Origin: Opitutales bacterium
GTDB lineage: Bacteria; Verrucomicrobiota; Verrucomicrobiia; Opitutales; Opitutaceae
Reading direction: 5' to 3'
Length of the DNA: 6,927 nucleotides
Assembly (NCBI GenBank): GCA_021772595.1
Contig: JAJFLS010000160.1
Location: forward strand, 1-6,927
The position numbers were made by a program, and so were the translations under genes. Shown piece after piece: positions 5,839 to 6,927 of the stretch (the first letter of the stretch is position 1; every line of letters begins with the position of its first letter). The notes beneath the pieces were generated by a model that made no database searches, was not told the origin of the DNA, and saw only the letters and a program-made list of their open reading frames with translations.

Positions 5839-6750
5839 CTACAGGCCGAAGGCGCGGTCCATTTGGTTGGAGATCTTTTTTAGTTCGGCGAGATCTCCGC
5901 CTTTTACTTCTGCGGCGACCCAGCCGTGGTAGTTGATTTCCAATAGCGCTTTTCGGACGTCGGCGAAGTCGATTTCGCCTTCTCCGATTTGGGTGAATTT
6001 GCCTTCTTCGCGAGAGAAGCCTTTCACATCTAGCTTTATGACGCGTTTGCCGAGTTGGCGAATCCAGTCGCCCATGGCGCCGTATTTCCAGTGGTTTCCG
6101 ATGTCGAGCTGCATGCCGACCCAAGGGGATTGAAATTCGTCCACGTAGCGGGCGAAGGAGCTCGCAGATTGATTCGAGTCTCCGTCGTGATTGTACAGGA
6201 ACTGGTTCCAGACGTTTTCGATGACGATGGCGATTCCGAGCTCAGCCGCCAAGGGAAGGGCTTGCCGGATGTTTTCCATGGAGCGGGGCCAGATTTCGGA
6301 TTCGGGTCCGTCCTCTCCTTTTCCGATCACCAGGAGCACGGTGTGTCCGCCTACGGCGTGGGTGTCTCGGATCGCCTGTTTGAGATTGTGCAAGGCTTGA
6401 ATGCGAACGGCGGCATCGGGACTCGAGTGCCGTACTTTCCAGTGAGTGCTGCAGACGGTGCCGTCAACCGGTAGCCCGGACGCGGCGATCGCCTGTCGGG
6501 TTTCTTCGACGTCCATTCCCGGCGAGTTCATTTCGACACCTTGGAAACCGGCCGCTTTTGCGATGAGAAACCGTTCGGTCAAAGTGCCGGGAGTCTTGAT
6601 CATATTGATCTTCAGCGTCTTGTAGAGGCGTCCTTTAAGAGGATGCGACGGGGCGATTTCCGCGTTCGCCATGGAGGATAGAATGCTGCCTACGCCAAGG
6701 GCGGAGGCAATCTGGAGAAAACGGCGGCGACTAGGTTGAGAGGGGAGCAT
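5839..6750 (-). CDS. Tat-exported sugar phosphate isomerase/epimerase family protein (xylose-isomerase-like TIM barrel)
   Basis: The 303-residue product starts with a twin-arginine signal: SRRRFLQ at 7-13, a hydrophobic stretch about 14-27, and ANA at 28-30 as a likely cleavage site. It is therefore predicted to fold in the cytoplasm with its metal and be exported to the periplasm. The mature part matches the AP-endonuclease-2/xylose-isomerase-like barrel: GVEMNSPG (71-78), STHWKVRH (101-108), IVIENVWN (175-182), QLDIGNHW (214-221), KLDVKGF (239-245), IGEGEIDF (255-262) and AAEVKGG (279-285), ending in MDRAFGL. Likely metal ligands are Glu178, Asp216 and Glu281. Where related epimerases use a histidine for the fourth ligand, the aligned residue here appears to be Asp241. 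The substrate cannot be told from sequence; a free sugar or sugar derivative is a guess. The ATG at 6750 includes the whole Tat signal; no Shine-Dalgarno is evident. The gene stands alone, convergent with recJ. Confidence 0.88.
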   Translation of the reverse strand: MLPSQPSRRRFLQIASALGVGSILSSMANAEIAPSHPLKGRLYKTLKINMIKTPGTLTERFLIAKAAGFQGVEMNSPGMDVEETRQAIAASGLPVDGTVCSTHWKVRHSSPDAAVRIQALHNLKQAIRDTHAVGGHTVLLVIGKGEDGPESEIWPRSMENIRQALPLAAELGIAIVIENVWNQFLYNHDGDSNQSASSFARYVDEFQSPWVGMQLDIGNHWKYGAMGDWIRQLGKRVIKLDVKGFSREEGKFTQIGEGEIDFADVRKALLEINYHGWVAAEVKGGDLAELKKISNQMDRAFGL

Positions 6751-6844
6751 GATTTGGATTGAACAGAGGAAGTCCTATTTGATCAACACTTCTTGTTAGG
6801 GAGCTGTGCTCGTGCGTGCGACTATTTCTGTCACCCAATTTGAT

Positions 6845-6927
6845 ATCATCGTCCTTGTCTTCGTCGTCATCTTCCAACGCTTCAGATTAAGACGATAACG
6901 AAGATTAAGACGAAGACGAAGATGATG
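6845..6927. repeat. GA/CT-rich repeat forming an imperfect inverted repeat, reaching the window edge
   Basis: The CT-rich stretch at 6845-6874 (ATCATCGTCCTTGTCTTCG onward) is roughly the inverse complement of the GA-rich stretch at 6901-6926. I count 4 mismatches over 21 aligned bases, and one 3-nt gap next to a matching ATCATC. The right part also holds an 11-nt direct repeat, GATTAAGACGA, at 6885-6895 and 6903-6913, and tandem AGACGA units at 6908-6919. It probably continues beyond the window. It lies upstream of the isomerase-like gene, whose promoter I could not find in 6751-6844. Confidence 0.6.

Noticed and set aside
6796..6870. 24-codon minus-strand micro-gene upstream of the Tat protein gene
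   Set aside because: It begins inside the GA/CT-rich repeat and has no supporting feature beyond a GGAAG next to the ATG; a regulatory leader peptide cannot be argued from this alone.

Overview
The window looks like chromosome of a Verrucomicrobiota bacterium, most plausibly class Opitutae. This is an inference from protein flavour (a single-chain SecDF, a plant/bacterial-type SpeA, a Tat-exported xylose-isomerase-like protein), moderate GC, mostly absent Shine-Dalgarno sequences, and the kinds of dispersed short repeats present. No 16S rRNA or other decisive taxonomic marker is present.

Layout. Positions 1-397 (minus) hold the N-terminal part of biosynthetic arginine decarboxylase (speA), cut by the left edge. 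A 163-bp divergent intergenic region follows. Then comes a plus-strand cluster: yajC (561-884), a terminator-like hairpin (899-928), secDF (955-3498) and recJ (3507-5222). yajC and secDF encode the accessory part of the Sec translocase: YajC is the small membrane partner, and SecDF uses the proton gradient to help pull exported proteins across the inner membrane. recJ, the 5'-3' single-strand DNA exonuclease, starts within 8 nt of the secDF stop and is probably co-transcribed with it, although its job is DNA repair. At the right, 5839-6750 (minus) encodes a twin-arginine-exported protein of the sugar phosphate isomerase/epimerase (TIM barrel) family, convergent with recJ.

The unusual part is the gene-free 616-bp stretch between recJ and the isomerase-like gene. 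It holds three copies of one architecture: three heptamers of the form C-R-C-N-G-A-T (the earliest copy degenerate), with starts spaced 9 then 10 nt. Each copy uses a different heptamer variant (CGCAGAT, CACGGAT, CACTGAT). The third copy forms a large imperfect inverted repeat. Between the second and third lies a perfect 25-bp inverted repeat that resembles a REP doublet (REPIN). A further GA/CT-rich imperfect inverted repeat sits at the right edge (6845-6927). No transposase, CRISPR array, tRNA or rRNA is seen. The genes themselves are ordinary housekeeping genes, so the repeats and the odd start of recJ are the points most worth following up.
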